64,000 nucleotides of DNA from Variovorax sp. Sphag1AA (GTDB taxonomy: Bacteria > Pseudomonadota > Gammaproteobacteria > Burkholderiales > Burkholderiaceae_C). The position numbers and the translations under genes were made by a program. The stretch's first letter is position 1; every line of letters starts with the position of its first letter. Below, one piece after another: positions 17,666 to 25,796 of this stretch. The stretch covers positions 1-64,000 of the forward strand of contig NZ_JACHYC010000009.1 of assembly GCF_014192575.1 (NCBI RefSeq). Direction: 5' to 3'. Under the pieces are notes generated by a model that did not search any database, was not told the origin of the DNA, and was given only the letters and a program-made list of their open reading frames with translations.

Positions 17666-18565
17666 GTGAGCAACAACCCTGCAAGCCTGGACATCCAGGC
17701 ATCGTCAAGCCACGGAACCGGACAGACACCGTACAGCGCGTGGATGCAGACGGATGCACTTCACGCCCTGCAGCGCACGGTGAGCGACCACCCCGGAGAG
17801 CACGCTTGGATCACGCACGTGCAGGTCTCCGAACTCTATTGGATGCTCATCATCAAGGAGATCCAGACCGCGCAGGCCTGTCTGCGGGCCGACAACCTGC
17901 GCGAGGCCCATCGAACATTGCGCCGCGTCGTCGCACATCACGCGCCGCTCCAGGCCATCTGGAAATCGATCGAGTGGATGACCCCCTCTGACCTGTTCGC
18001 CATGCTTTCTTGCGCGGTCGCGAAATATGGCAAGGACACGGCACTTCAAGGGTGGACGTATCGACAGATGGTCTACCTGCTCGGCATCAAGCAATCCCAG
18101 CACCTGGAGCACTTCGTGCCGCAGCCCGAACGGCTGGCACAACTCAGGAAGGTGCTTTCCGAGCCAAGCCTCTACGACGACGTCCTCGCATACTTCAGCC
18201 GGATCGGCCGGTCTGTGCCCACGTCATTGCTCGAACGCGATCTGAGCGCACCCTACAGCCCCAGCAAGGAGATCGAGCAGATCTGGCGAGACATCTACGC
18301 AGACCCGGACAAGAACATCGAGCTTCAGCAACTCGGCGAGACGCTTGCCGACATCGCCGAAGGATTCACCGAATGGAAGCATCGCCACCTCATGGCGACG
18401 CGCAGGACCTTCGGCGCCAGGCCGGCCTACTTCGGCACCGAAGGCGTTGCATGGCTCATGCCCACGATGAACGAGATCCCGTTTCCGGAGCTCTGGTCGG
18501 CACGTACCTTCATCGGCGATCCCCCAGCGGTATGCCCGCACATGTCCAAGGCCAGGGGCGCCTGA
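17666..18565 (+). CDS. tryptophan-2,3-dioxygenase-fold (histidyl-haem aromatic oxygenase) protein
   Basis: The 299-residue, all-helical protein (GTG start, AAGGAGA upstream) matches the tryptophan 2,3-dioxygenase (TDO) superfamily. It has QVSELYWMLIIKEI (about residues 53-66) corresponding to the 'HQAYELWFKQI' helix, EWMTPSDLF (103-111), a YR pair at 132-133 matching the substrate-carboxylate arginine, and TEWKHRHLMATRR (235-247). There His241 lies four residues after Trp237, as the haem ligand of TDO does, followed by a GTEG loop (257-260). The distal histidine of TDO is replaced (Val52), so ordinary tryptophan oxidation is doubtful. The fold also includes haem tyrosine and aromatic hydroxylases. 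Its position in a ring-cleavage cluster suggests haem-dependent oxygenation of an aromatic pathway intermediate. Confidence 0.72.
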   Translation: MSNNPASLDIQASSSHGTGQTPYSAWMQTDALHALQRTVSDHPGEHAWITHVQVSELYWMLIIKEIQTAQACLRADNLREAHRTLRRVVAHHAPLQAIWKSIEWMTPSDLFAMLSCAVAKYGKDTALQGWTYRQMVYLLGIKQSQHLEHFVPQPERLAQLRKVLSEPSLYDDVLAYFSRIGRSVPTSLLERDLSAPYSPSKEIEQIWRDIYADPDKNIELQQLGETLADIAEGFTEWKHRHLMATRRTFGARPAYFGTEGVAWLMPTMNEIPFPELWSARTFIGDPPAVCPHMSKARGA

Positions 18566-18709
18566 CGACCCACTGCCAAGACGGCTGCGAGGTCGATCGT
18601 TCGGCAATCCGGGACCGTGCGTACAAGCATCGACGCCTTCTCAGTCGAAGGTCCCCTCCCTACGATTTCCTTGCTTTCATCAATGCGTCACACACACAGA
18701 GGAACGACC

Positions 18710-19426
18710 ATGTCAGCGAACCCACGGATGGAGAGTATGGAGTTGAGTGCGAACCCTTTCATTGACGACCTGATCCGGGACCGGCACACCAAGCGCGGCT
18801 TTCTCGATCGCCCCGTTGCGCTCGACATGGTCAGGGACATCCTCGAGGTCGCGAGGTACGCGCCCAGTTCGAGCAATACACAACCCTGGCGCTGCTATGT
18901 CGTCACGGGCGAAGCGCGCAAGCGCGTGACGACCGCAGCCGTAGCTGCGTTTCGCGCCGGCCCGGAGAAGCTGGAACCCGAGTACGCGTTCTTCCCGCAG
19001 CCCCTGCCCGATCCGTATTCGACCCGGTTCAACACCTTTCGCGGCCAGCTCGGCGATGCGCAAGGCGTGCATCGCAGCGACAAGACGGGGCGCATGCGTG
19101 ACGTCGAGCGCCAGTTCCTGTTCTTCGATGCGCCCGTCGGCATCATCTTCACGATGGATCGATGCCTGGAGCGGGCGAGTTTCATCTGCTACGGATGCTT
19201 CCTGCAGAACGTGATGCTTGCCGCCAGGGGCCGAGGGCTCGACACCTGCCCTCAACAGATCTGGTCGCTGCAATACCCGGTGCTGCGCGCCGAGCTCGGC
19301 ATCCCCGAAGACGAGATGGTGATTGCCGGCATGTCGCTGGGCTGGGCCGACAACAGGCTGGCGGAGAACAGGATGACCCTGCACAAGGTGGAAGTCGACG
19401 ACTTCACCTCGTTCATCGACGCATAA
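18710..19426 (+). CDS. nitroreductase family FMN protein
   Basis: The 238-residue product shows the nitroreductase FMN-binding pattern: DRHTKRGF near residue 24 (phosphate-binding Arg), ARYAPSSSNTQPWR (about 49-62), and a late DEMVIAGMSLGWAD (about 203-216). Enzymes of this family reduce nitroaromatics, quinones or flavins, or dehalogenate, using NAD(P)H. The start at 18710 is supported by AGAGGA upstream and by homology starting near there; the in-frame start at 18617 is rejected. It lies between the haem-oxygenase-fold gene and the ring-cleavage dioxygenase. In this setting it may reduce a nitro- or quinone-type substrate upstream of ring opening. Confidence 0.86.
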   Translation: MSANPRMESMELSANPFIDDLIRDRHTKRGFLDRPVALDMVRDILEVARYAPSSSNTQPWRCYVVTGEARKRVTTAAVAAFRAGPEKLEPEYAFFPQPLPDPYSTRFNTFRGQLGDAQGVHRSDKTGRMRDVERQFLFFDAPVGIIFTMDRCLERASFICYGCFLQNVMLAARGRGLDTCPQQIWSLQYPVLRAELGIPEDEMVIAGMSLGWADNRLAENRMTLHKVEVDDFTSFIDA

Positions 19427-19470
19427 CAGCGGCATCCATCAACCATTTGAGTCATTCACAGGAGACTTTC

Positions 19471-20421
19471 ATGTCAATCATCAAGGGCTTTCATCATCTG
19501 ACCGCGTGCGTCAGCGGCGCACAGGAAGACGTGGACTTCTACGTCAAGCTGCTAGGACAGACCCTCATCAAGAAGACGGTTCTTCTCGACGGCGAAGAAC
19601 CGGTCTACCACCTCTACTACGGCAATTCACAAGGTGACGCCGGCACGCTCGTGACGTCGTTCCCCTTCAAGCAGAAGGGTGTGAAGGGACGACGCGGCTC
19701 CGGCCAGATCAAGGTGATCAACTACTCGGTGCCGAAGCATTCGCTCGATTTCTGGCGCGACCGCTTCAGCGCGAAGGGCGTTGCCTTCGACCAGGACGTG
19801 GTCGAGAGATTCGATGAAAGACGGCAGCGCTTCCAGCACCCGTGCGGCATCGAATTCGATCTCGTCGAATCCGACCGGGACACGCGTCCGCCCTGCTCCG
19901 CCGGCGACATCCCGGAGCAGTTCGCGATCCGCGGCGTGCACAGTATCACGCTGTCGCTTCGCGAGGTCGCCGAATCGATCATCTTCATGCAGGAGGCGCT
20001 GGACTTCCGGTACGCAGCCCAGTCCGGTCCTTACCACCGCTTCGAAACCGCGAACGGCGCGCCCGGCACGATCGTCGAGTTCGTGCATGAACCTGACCGG
20101 CTGCAGGGATCGTCGATCTACGGCGAAGGCACGATCCATCACGTCGCCTTTGCCGTTGACAACGTCGAGCAGCAGATGCTCATCAAGGAAAAACTCATGT
20201 CGATGGGCCACATCGACACGTCCGAGTCGGTCAACCGCAATTACTTCCGCTCGATGTACTTCAAGATGCCCGGCGGCGTGATGTTCGAGGCGGCCACCAC
20301 GGACATCGGCTTCGCCATCGATGAAGCGCCGGGGCACTTCGGCTCGGAGTTCCAGCTCCCGCCGTGGCTGCGCGAGCGCAAGAACGAATTGCTCGGCCGC
20401 CTGGAACCCATCGCCGTCTGA
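19471..20421 (+). CDS. PcpA/LinE-type hydroquinone ring-cleavage dioxygenase
   Basis: The 316-residue protein has two vicinal-oxygen-chelate (glyoxalase-fold) modules and closely follows PcpA/LinE. The N-terminus GFHHLTACVSGAQEDVDFYV carries the first Fe ligand His (residues 8/9), GTIHHVAFAV (about 220-229) the second, and GGVMFEAAT (about 269-277) the glutamate. The conserved EFVHEPDRLQGS block is also present. These Fe(II) enzymes open hydroquinone or chlorohydroquinones to 4-hydroxymuconic semialdehyde or (chloro)maleylacetate. A maleylacetate reductase is encoded downstream and a quinone reductase 17 bases after it, supporting a hydroquinone route. GGAGA precedes the ATG at 19471. Confidence 0.85.
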   Translation: MSIIKGFHHLTACVSGAQEDVDFYVKLLGQTLIKKTVLLDGEEPVYHLYYGNSQGDAGTLVTSFPFKQKGVKGRRGSGQIKVINYSVPKHSLDFWRDRFSAKGVAFDQDVVERFDERRQRFQHPCGIEFDLVESDRDTRPPCSAGDIPEQFAIRGVHSITLSLREVAESIIFMQEALDFRYAAQSGPYHRFETANGAPGTIVEFVHEPDRLQGSSIYGEGTIHHVAFAVDNVEQQMLIKEKLMSMGHIDTSESVNRNYFRSMYFKMPGGVMFEAATTDIGFAIDEAPGHFGSEFQLPPWLRERKNELLGRLEPIAV

Positions 20422-20438
20422 CCCGTCAGGAAAAAAAA

Positions 20439-21074
20439 ATGTCGAAACCCAAGATCCTCATCGCCTTCTACTCCCGCAACAGCTCGACCGAACTCCTCGC
20501 AAAGGCCATCGCCGAAGGCGCGCTGTCCGAGGGCGCCGAAGTGCGCCTCCGTCGGGCCCGCGAATTCGTCGGACCCGAGGTCATGCGGCAATCGCCCGGC
20601 TGGTCGGAGCGTGCCACCGAAATGAACGCGAAGTACGAAGCCCCGACCGAAGCCGACGCCGAATGGGCAGATGCCATCGTCTTCGGAACGCCGACGCGCT
20701 TCGGGTCGATCTCGGCCGAGCTGAAGGCCTACATCGACGGGCTCGGCGGCCTCTGGCTCCAGGGCAAGCTCAACGGCAAGGCAGGCTCCGTGTTCGGATC
20801 GACCTCGTCGAAGCACGGCGGCAACGAGTCCACTCTCCTGTCCATCTACGCACCCATGGCGCACCTCGGCCTGATCATCGTTCCGCTGGGCTACGCCGAC
20901 GCAGCGATGTTCAGCGCCGGCACGCCGTACGGCGCGACCCATGTGTCCCACCGGGATACGGTGATGCCCGACGCGGATCACCTGGCCGTGGCGAACTTCC
21001 AGGGGCGGCGCGTAGCGTCGGTTGCGCGCGCATTGGCAGGCCCACGCATCCGCGTACCCGAGACCGTCTCCTGA
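20439..21074 (+). CDS. wrbA: NAD(P)H:quinone oxidoreductase, WrbA/flavodoxin-like
   Basis: The 211-residue product is a flavodoxin-fold quinone reductase of the WrbA type. It opens with KILIAFYSRNSSTELLAKAI, has the FMN phosphate loop at its N-terminus, then GTPTRFGSISAELKAYIDGLGGLW (about 82-106) and a late GATHVSHRD segment. It should transfer two electrons from NAD(P)H to quinones, producing hydroquinones as substrate for the adjacent ring-cleavage dioxygenase, analogous to PnpB in 4-nitrophenol degradation. The ATG at 20439 is 17 bases after the dioxygenase stop and is preceded by AGGA followed by an A-run. An earlier in-frame ATG inside the dioxygenase gene is rejected. Confidence 0.88.
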   Translation: MSKPKILIAFYSRNSSTELLAKAIAEGALSEGAEVRLRRAREFVGPEVMRQSPGWSERATEMNAKYEAPTEADAEWADAIVFGTPTRFGSISAELKAYIDGLGGLWLQGKLNGKAGSVFGSTSSKHGGNESTLLSIYAPMAHLGLIIVPLGYADAAMFSAGTPYGATHVSHRDTVMPDADHLAVANFQGRRVASVARALAGPRIRVPETVS

Positions 21075-21147
21075 GTGAGAGCGGCTGGCCAGGAACGCGG
21101 CCCGCGGGTCGCGTCATCCAGGTCGCGCGCAGTATGCTTGCCGGACC

Positions 21148-22060
21148 ATGTTGGACTTGAAGGATGTCTTCTATTTCGTTCAGGTCGTCGACCGGGGTGG
21201 ATTCACCGCCGCCGGCACGAGCCTGCGATTGCCGAAGTCGACTCTGAGCCATCGCGTTCAGGAACTGGAGACGTCGCTGGGCGTTCGTCTCCTCAACAGG
21301 ACTTCGCGTCAGTTCGGCATGACCGACATCGGCAAGGAGTTCTACGAATACGCCGTCGCGGCGCTGCGCAGCGCGGAGATCGCCGAAGAGGCGGTCCGCC
21401 AAAGGCTGACGGAGCCCAGCGGCGTGATCCGCTTGACGACGGCCGTCGAGATTGCACAGTTCGCCCTCCGGGATCTGCTGCCGATATTCCTCAATCGTCA
21501 TCCGAAGGTCCGCATCGTCGAGATCGCGACCGACCGCTACGTCGACATCGTCGGCGAGGGTTTCGATCTCGCGATACGCGGGCATACATCGCCGCTGCAG
21601 GATTCGTCGCTGGTCCAGCGTGCCATCGCCCACGTCCCCCTGGTATTTCTTCGCGGGGCCCAAGTACCTAGAGCAGATGGGCGTGCCCGAACGACCCGAG
21701 GATCTCGCTCGACACACGGCAATCTCGATGGTGCTCAACGGTCCGCCCAACTGGCAGTTGCGCGGACCCGACGGCGAAGAAATCACGATGCCGATCGAGC
21801 CCCGATTCCAGAGCAACAACATGGTCGCGCTCAAGGAAGCGGCATGCGCCAACCTGGGCATCGCCGCGCTGCCCGGCTACATCTGCAGGTCGGAACTGCA
21901 AAGCGGTGCGTTGCAGCAACTCCTGCCGGACTGGATGGCGGCCGATGCGCGCATATCCGCGCTGATTCCCTTTCGCACAGGCCTGCTCCCGGCGGTGCGA
22001 TCGCTTGTCGACTTCCTTTCCGTCGAGATTCCCGTCATCACTGCATTCGATCGGCAGTAG
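21148..22060 (+). pseudogene. LysR regulator with a +1 frameshift in a C-run
   Basis: Codons from 21148 encode a LysR helix-turn-helix (FVQVVDRGGFTAAGTSLRLP, then STLSHRVQELETSLGVRLL) and the first part of the effector domain up to IAHVP. Homology then continues in the +1 frame (WYFFAGPKYLEQMG) to the stop at 22060. Removing one C from the run of five at 21636-21640 restores a 303-residue LysR. Its position between the quinone reductase and maleylacetate reductase genes matches LinR/PcpR-like pathway regulators. As read, the protein lacks most of the co-inducer domain, so the cluster would be without its local activator unless this is a sequencing error. Confidence 0.85.
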
Positions 22061-22175
22061 CCTGCGCGGGCCTCGATCGTCCACCGACGTGGACGCTGCG
22101 TTTGATGTTTGACGGCTTGTGAGCGGATGGCGTGGACTCTATCTTTTGGTCCTGAATCTGAAAGGACCGATCGAG

Positions 22176-23294
22176 ATGAATCAATACAACTGCCTCCCGC
22201 AAGACGGCGTGTTCTGGGGCGAGCACATCCTGCAAAGCACCGTGGCGCGACTTGGGGATTACGGAATCCATCGCGCAATCACCTTCACTGTCGAGCCGTT
22301 GGCGAAGCTGCATGACACCTACGTGCAACCCAACGTCAAGTTGGGTGTCGGCACCTTCACGGACCTTCCGGCGCACGCCCCCGACGTGGCCGTGCAGATG
22401 GGGCTCGATGCGTGCACGAACGCCGGAGCCGAATCGATCATCGCGCTCGGCGGCGGGTCCGTGCTCGATGCCGCCAAAGCGGTGTCGCACTTGCATCACG
22501 AGAGGACCGGCCGCTTTCTTCCCATAGCCGCTCTGCCCACCACGCTGTCGGGCTCCGAGTTCTCTCACTACTTCGGCATCACCGAGACCGATGGTGCACA
22601 GAAGTTCAAGCGCAGCTACGCCGTCCGTGAAACAGTTCCGAAGGTTGTCGTGATCGACCCCGTGCTTGTGCTCGACACGCCGCGCGCACTGCTTCTGTCT
22701 TCCGCCATCAAGGGGGTAGATCACGCGGTCGAAGGCATGCGCAAGGTCACCCGCGAGCATCCTCACGCGGTCATGGCCGCGAGCGGTGTCGCGCGATTCC
22801 TTCGAATTCTCGAGAAGTGGCCCAGGGCAATGCAAACCCGCGAGGCCATCGACGAGGGGCTGGTCACGGCCAACGACCTCCTGCAGCTCCAGCTTGCCGC
22901 ATGGCAGTGCTACTTCTCCCCGGCTTCTGTCATCTACGGGCTCAGTCACCGCATCGGGCATATCCTGGGTGGGACCTATGGACTGCCCCACAGCGCGACC
23001 TCCTGCATCACGCTCGGTCCCGTCATTCGTGCCTGTGCGGATTTCTACGGTGACAAGCTCGAAGTCTTTGCGGCGCGCGCGGGTGACAAGCGGGCGGCGA
23101 ACGATCTGGCCGACAGGATCACCGGCGTCGTGAAGTCATTGGGGTTGCCCTATCGCGTCAGTGCATTCGACCTCGACAGGGCAAAGTTGCCCGAGGTCGC
23201 AACGCTCCTGAAGAAGAACTATCCCAACGAGGTCGCCGACCTTGGCACGAACGCCACGGCAAAACTCGACGCCCTGCTCGAAAGCCTCTGGTGA
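22176..23294 (+). CDS. maleylacetate reductase (iron-containing alcohol dehydrogenase family)
   Basis: The 372-residue product belongs to the group III (iron-type) dehydrogenases and matches the maleylacetate reductase branch: short N-terminus, GVGTFTDLPAHAP (about 62-74), NAD(P)-binding IALGGGSVLDAAKA (about 90-103), and metal/active-site histidines in GVDHAVEGM (about 180-188) and SHRIGHILGGTYGLPHS (about 253-269). These enzymes reduce maleylacetate or chloromaleylacetate to 3-oxoadipate, the common exit of hydroquinone and hydroxyquinol degradation. The ATG at 22176 follows AAAGGA. Its stop codon overlaps the GTG of the next gene by three bases, so the two are translationally coupled. Confidence 0.88.
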   Translation: MNQYNCLPQDGVFWGEHILQSTVARLGDYGIHRAITFTVEPLAKLHDTYVQPNVKLGVGTFTDLPAHAPDVAVQMGLDACTNAGAESIIALGGGSVLDAAKAVSHLHHERTGRFLPIAALPTTLSGSEFSHYFGITETDGAQKFKRSYAVRETVPKVVVIDPVLVLDTPRALLLSSAIKGVDHAVEGMRKVTREHPHAVMAASGVARFLRILEKWPRAMQTREAIDEGLVTANDLLQLQLAAWQCYFSPASVIYGLSHRIGHILGGTYGLPHSATSCITLGPVIRACADFYGDKLEVFAARAGDKRAANDLADRITGVVKSLGLPYRVSAFDLDRAKLPEVATLLKKNYPNEVADLGTNATAKLDALLESLW

Positions 23295-24001
23295 CCACCA
23301 CAACTGCGCACTCGCCGGATGCGCCTGGAATCCTTGTTGCGACTCAGGTTTCCGAACTCTGGTGGACGCTGATCGCAGAAGAGCTTCGGACGGCCCAGGA
23401 GCAGCTTCGCGCGGACAATCCGAGCGGTGCAACCCAAACCTTGGGACGCGTGGTCGTTCACTTCGAACCGTTAAACGCCACCTGGCGCTCGATCGCAACG
23501 ACGTCACCAAAGGACCTTTTCGGGACGGCCACATTTGATAGCTGGCGCTATCACTACACCCTGTATGTCCTCGGAGGGGCGCAGGCAGAGCATCTGCGGT
23601 CCCTCGCATCCTCACGACATTGGCCGCAGATCAGTTCGGCGTTGGCCAAACCGACCGTCTATGACGATGTCCTTGCGTACTTCAATCGCATCGGAATGCG
23701 TGTACCTGAACATGTCCTCGAACGAGATCCCAGTGTGCCCTACGTTCCGAGTCTTGAGGTGGAACAGATCTGGCGCGAAATCTATGAGGACCCGTACCCG
23801 GATGCCACACTGCAGCAGCTCGGCGAAACGCTCATGGACACTGCAACAGCGTTGACCGATTGGAAGTGCCGCTGTTTGATGACGATGCGCCGAACGATCG
23901 TTGAGCGGCCGACCTCCATTTCAGATACGAGTGAGATCTCATTTCCGGAACTCTGGTCGGCTCGGCGATGCGTTACTGGCCCGTTCGACGTTCAGACGTA
24001 A
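23291..24001 (+). CDS. short TDO-fold paralogue with Cys at the haem-ligand position
   Basis: This 236-residue protein is a diverged paralogue of the one at 17666-18565: QVSELWWTLIAEEL, KDLFG, YDDVLAYFNRIG, EQIWREIYEDPYPD and ISFPELWSAR all align. At the haem-ligand block it reads DWKCRCLMTMRR, placing Cys195 where the paralogue and TDO have histidine; the other histidine of HRH is also Cys. The arginine of the YR pair is His88, and the GTEG loop is missing. The N-terminal ~35 residues of the longer paralogue are absent. It may be a non-haem or thiolate-ligated variant, a partner subunit, or a decaying copy. The GTG start overlaps the maleylacetate reductase stop. Confidence 0.7.
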   Translation: MTTTTAHSPDAPGILVATQVSELWWTLIAEELRTAQEQLRADNPSGATQTLGRVVVHFEPLNATWRSIATTSPKDLFGTATFDSWRYHYTLYVLGGAQAEHLRSLASSRHWPQISSALAKPTVYDDVLAYFNRIGMRVPEHVLERDPSVPYVPSLEVEQIWREIYEDPYPDATLQQLGETLMDTATALTDWKCRCLMTMRRTIVERPTSISDTSEISFPELWSARRCVTGPFDVQT

Positions 24002-24004
24002 AAA

Positions 24005-24031
24005 CGCCGCGGATCTCTTGAACCCGCGGCG
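24005..24031. terminator. hairpin between convergent genes
   Basis: CGCCGCGG and CCGCGGCG form a perfect 8-bp stem around an 11-base loop. AAAA precedes it on the plus strand, i.e. a short T-run follows it for the minus-strand metallo-hydrolase transcript, so it probably terminates that gene and slows the opposing one. Confidence 0.65.
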
Positions 24032-24060
24032 CTCCCCTAAGAGTCCTCAGGGCAAGGCTA

Positions 24061-24993
24061 TTAGTAGTCCCATTGCACTGGCACGAATCGGAAGGCCGCA
24101 CCGTCCTTTGCAACATGCCCGATGGATGGGAACGCGACATGCGCCGCAGCCAGCAAAGCGCCGGTCTCAGCCGCTTCATTGAGGAGCGCGATACGCGCCT
24201 CGGTGGCTAGTTCAGGCTCGTGCTCGAAGCCGTTCTGCCAGTCGGGATTTTTGAAGCCGACCGCGAAGATCATGTCGCCTACGAACGTCAGCTTCTCACC
24301 TTTCGATGCAACGTCCACGACGCAATGTCCCGGCGTGTGTCCACCCGTCACACGGGCCGACACGCCCGCAGCAACTTCCACGGTCTGATCGAACTGCACG
24401 ATGTTCTCGCCATAGAGTTCCACGAACTTTGCGGCAGCCTTGCGGAGTGCGGGAGGAACCGCTTCGGGCATGACGGTCTTGCTGAAGTCCGGATTTTTCC
24501 AGAATGCCACTTCTTTGGCCGATACGTGAATGCGAACGTCCGGGCGCAGCTTGGCCTTCACGCCATCAACGTTCAGCCCGCCGACGTGATCCATGTGCAT
24601 ATGCGTGATCACGACATCGGTGATCGCGGCCAGTTCGATGCCAGCGGATTCGAGACGCATGACCGATCGGCCGGCGCGTGAGAAGTATTCAAAGCCGTCG
24701 CCCACGCCCGAGTCGACCAGGATGAGGCGATCGCCGCTCCGTATCAGCGCGATATTCAGCGCCCAGTCGAACATGTCACGTTGCAGGAAGTGATCATCGA
24801 ACCATTCGTTGCGGGCCCCCTCGCTCACGTTGGTGGACATGGTGGTGGTCGGCAGCGGCAGAACACCATCGCTGATCATCACCACGTCAACGTCACCGAT
24901 GCGCACTGCGTAACGAGAAGACACGAGTTCGCCTGAGCCCTCTCTTCCGAGATCGTCAGTAACCGGTCGAGTATTGCGGATTGTTTCGCTCAT
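24061..24993 (-). CDS. metallo-beta-lactamase-fold hydrolase (methyl-parathion-hydrolase-like)
   Basis: The 310-residue protein has the dinuclear metal site of the MBL superfamily: THMHMDHVGG (about residues 153-162), a later His in GHTPGHC, Asp in FVGDMIF and His in AAHVAFPSIGH. The C-terminal FPSIGHVAKDGAAFRFVPV resembles methyl parathion hydrolase and related exported or cytoplasmic lactonase/phosphotriesterase-like enzymes, but no signal peptide is seen from the chosen ATG (24993). The longer frame to 25182 is not supported. It is convergent with the short TDO-fold gene. The actual substrate (lactone, ester or phosphotriester) cannot be told. Confidence 0.86.
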   Translation of the reverse strand: MSETIRNTRPVTDDLGREGSGELVSSRYAVRIGDVDVVMISDGVLPLPTTTMSTNVSEGARNEWFDDHFLQRDMFDWALNIALIRSGDRLILVDSGVGDGFEYFSRAGRSVMRLESAGIELAAITDVVITHMHMDHVGGLNVDGVKAKLRPDVRIHVSAKEVAFWKNPDFSKTVMPEAVPPALRKAAAKFVELYGENIVQFDQTVEVAAGVSARVTGGHTPGHCVVDVASKGEKLTFVGDMIFAVGFKNPDWQNGFEHEPELATEARIALLNEAAETGALLAAAHVAFPSIGHVAKDGAAFRFVPVQWDY

Positions 24994-25022
24994 TTCAGTA
25001 ATCCTGTAAGTTAAGTGGGTAA

Positions 25023-25064
25023 GCCGCACTGGGCGGCGGCATACGGCCAGCTTCGTAGTGCGGC
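25023..25064. repeat. 8-bp inverted repeat upstream of the MBL gene
   Basis: GCCGCACT (25023-25030) and AGTGCGGC (25057-25064) are perfect inverted copies 26 bases apart, in the 277-base divergent region between the MBL hydrolase and the MaoC-like gene. It could be a paired operator or a structured leader. No further gene is apparent in this region. Confidence 0.4.
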
Positions 25065-25270
25065 CCTCTTCTTCGACAGTCGCAACGGCTTGCGCAACTA
25101 CCGTCGGAATGAGTCTAAGAAGGAGCTTGGGGTCGCTGGTAGTACCGCGAGAGCGGCTACCGCGTTGCTCGCAAGGCAACAATCCGCGACTTGGCGCGGC
25201 CGATTGGGCGGCTGCCCGCCGCCGCGCATTGCCGCATCAGGCCGCGAAGTGAAGGTATTCCTCTCAACAA

Positions 25271-25744
25271 ATGACCGCAACGGGCACGGACCCGCCCATC
25301 CACCCTGCCCTTCCGAAGGACGCTTCACGCTGCAATGCCGGCCTCGCCAAGACGGCCTCGCTCGGCGGCACCGCATTCCTTTGCTGTGCTTCAACCGCGC
25401 CGCTTGAGTTTGTGGTCCGTAGCGCCTCCGGCGACCACAACCCGATCCACATCGACATCGATTTCGCACGCTCTGCCGGGCTCGACGATGTGTTCGCGCA
25501 CGGCATGCTCTCGGCCGCCTACCTCGGTCGCCTCGTCTCCGACTGGGCCGGGCAGAAGCGCATGCGCAACCTGCAGGTGCGCTTCACCGGCATCACCCAT
25601 GTGCACGACGCGCCGCTCTGCACCGGCAAGGTCGTCGAGCGCTTCGACGAAGGCGGCGAGACGCGCTTGCGTGTCGACCTCCAGTGCGCGAACCAGAAGG
25701 GCGAAGTCAAGCTCACCGGGCAGGCCGTCGTCGCTATTCACTGA
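25271..25744 (+). CDS. MaoC-like hot-dog-fold hydratase
   Basis: The 157-residue product contains the MaoC/R-hydratase motif ASGDHNPIHIDIDFARSAG (about residues 52-70), with the catalytic Asp and His pair, followed by VFAHGMLSAAYLGRLV. Such proteins hydrate trans-2-enoyl-CoA or act as acyl dehydratases. The first ~45 residues (rich in Ala/Pro/Cys) do not resemble the family, so the true start may be later or the 5' end may have been altered. It is followed after 52 bases by an SDR and then an aldehyde dehydrogenase, suggesting a catabolic operon for an acid or aldehyde. Confidence 0.75.
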   Translation: MTATGTDPPIHPALPKDASRCNAGLAKTASLGGTAFLCCASTAPLEFVVRSASGDHNPIHIDIDFARSAGLDDVFAHGMLSAAYLGRLVSDWAGQKRMRNLQVRFTGITHVHDAPLCTGKVVERFDEGGETRLRVDLQCANQKGEVKLTGQAVVAIH

Positions 25745-25796
25745 GCCCGCCTTTCATCTCTCCATCCCCCGACATCTCGATTCACAGGAGCAATTC

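Noticed and set aside
17666-18565. Calling the TDO-fold gene a true tryptophan 2,3-dioxygenase
   Set aside because: The distal histidine of TDO is replaced and the GTGG loop is altered; the neighbours are aromatic ring-cleavage genes, not kynurenine-pathway genes.
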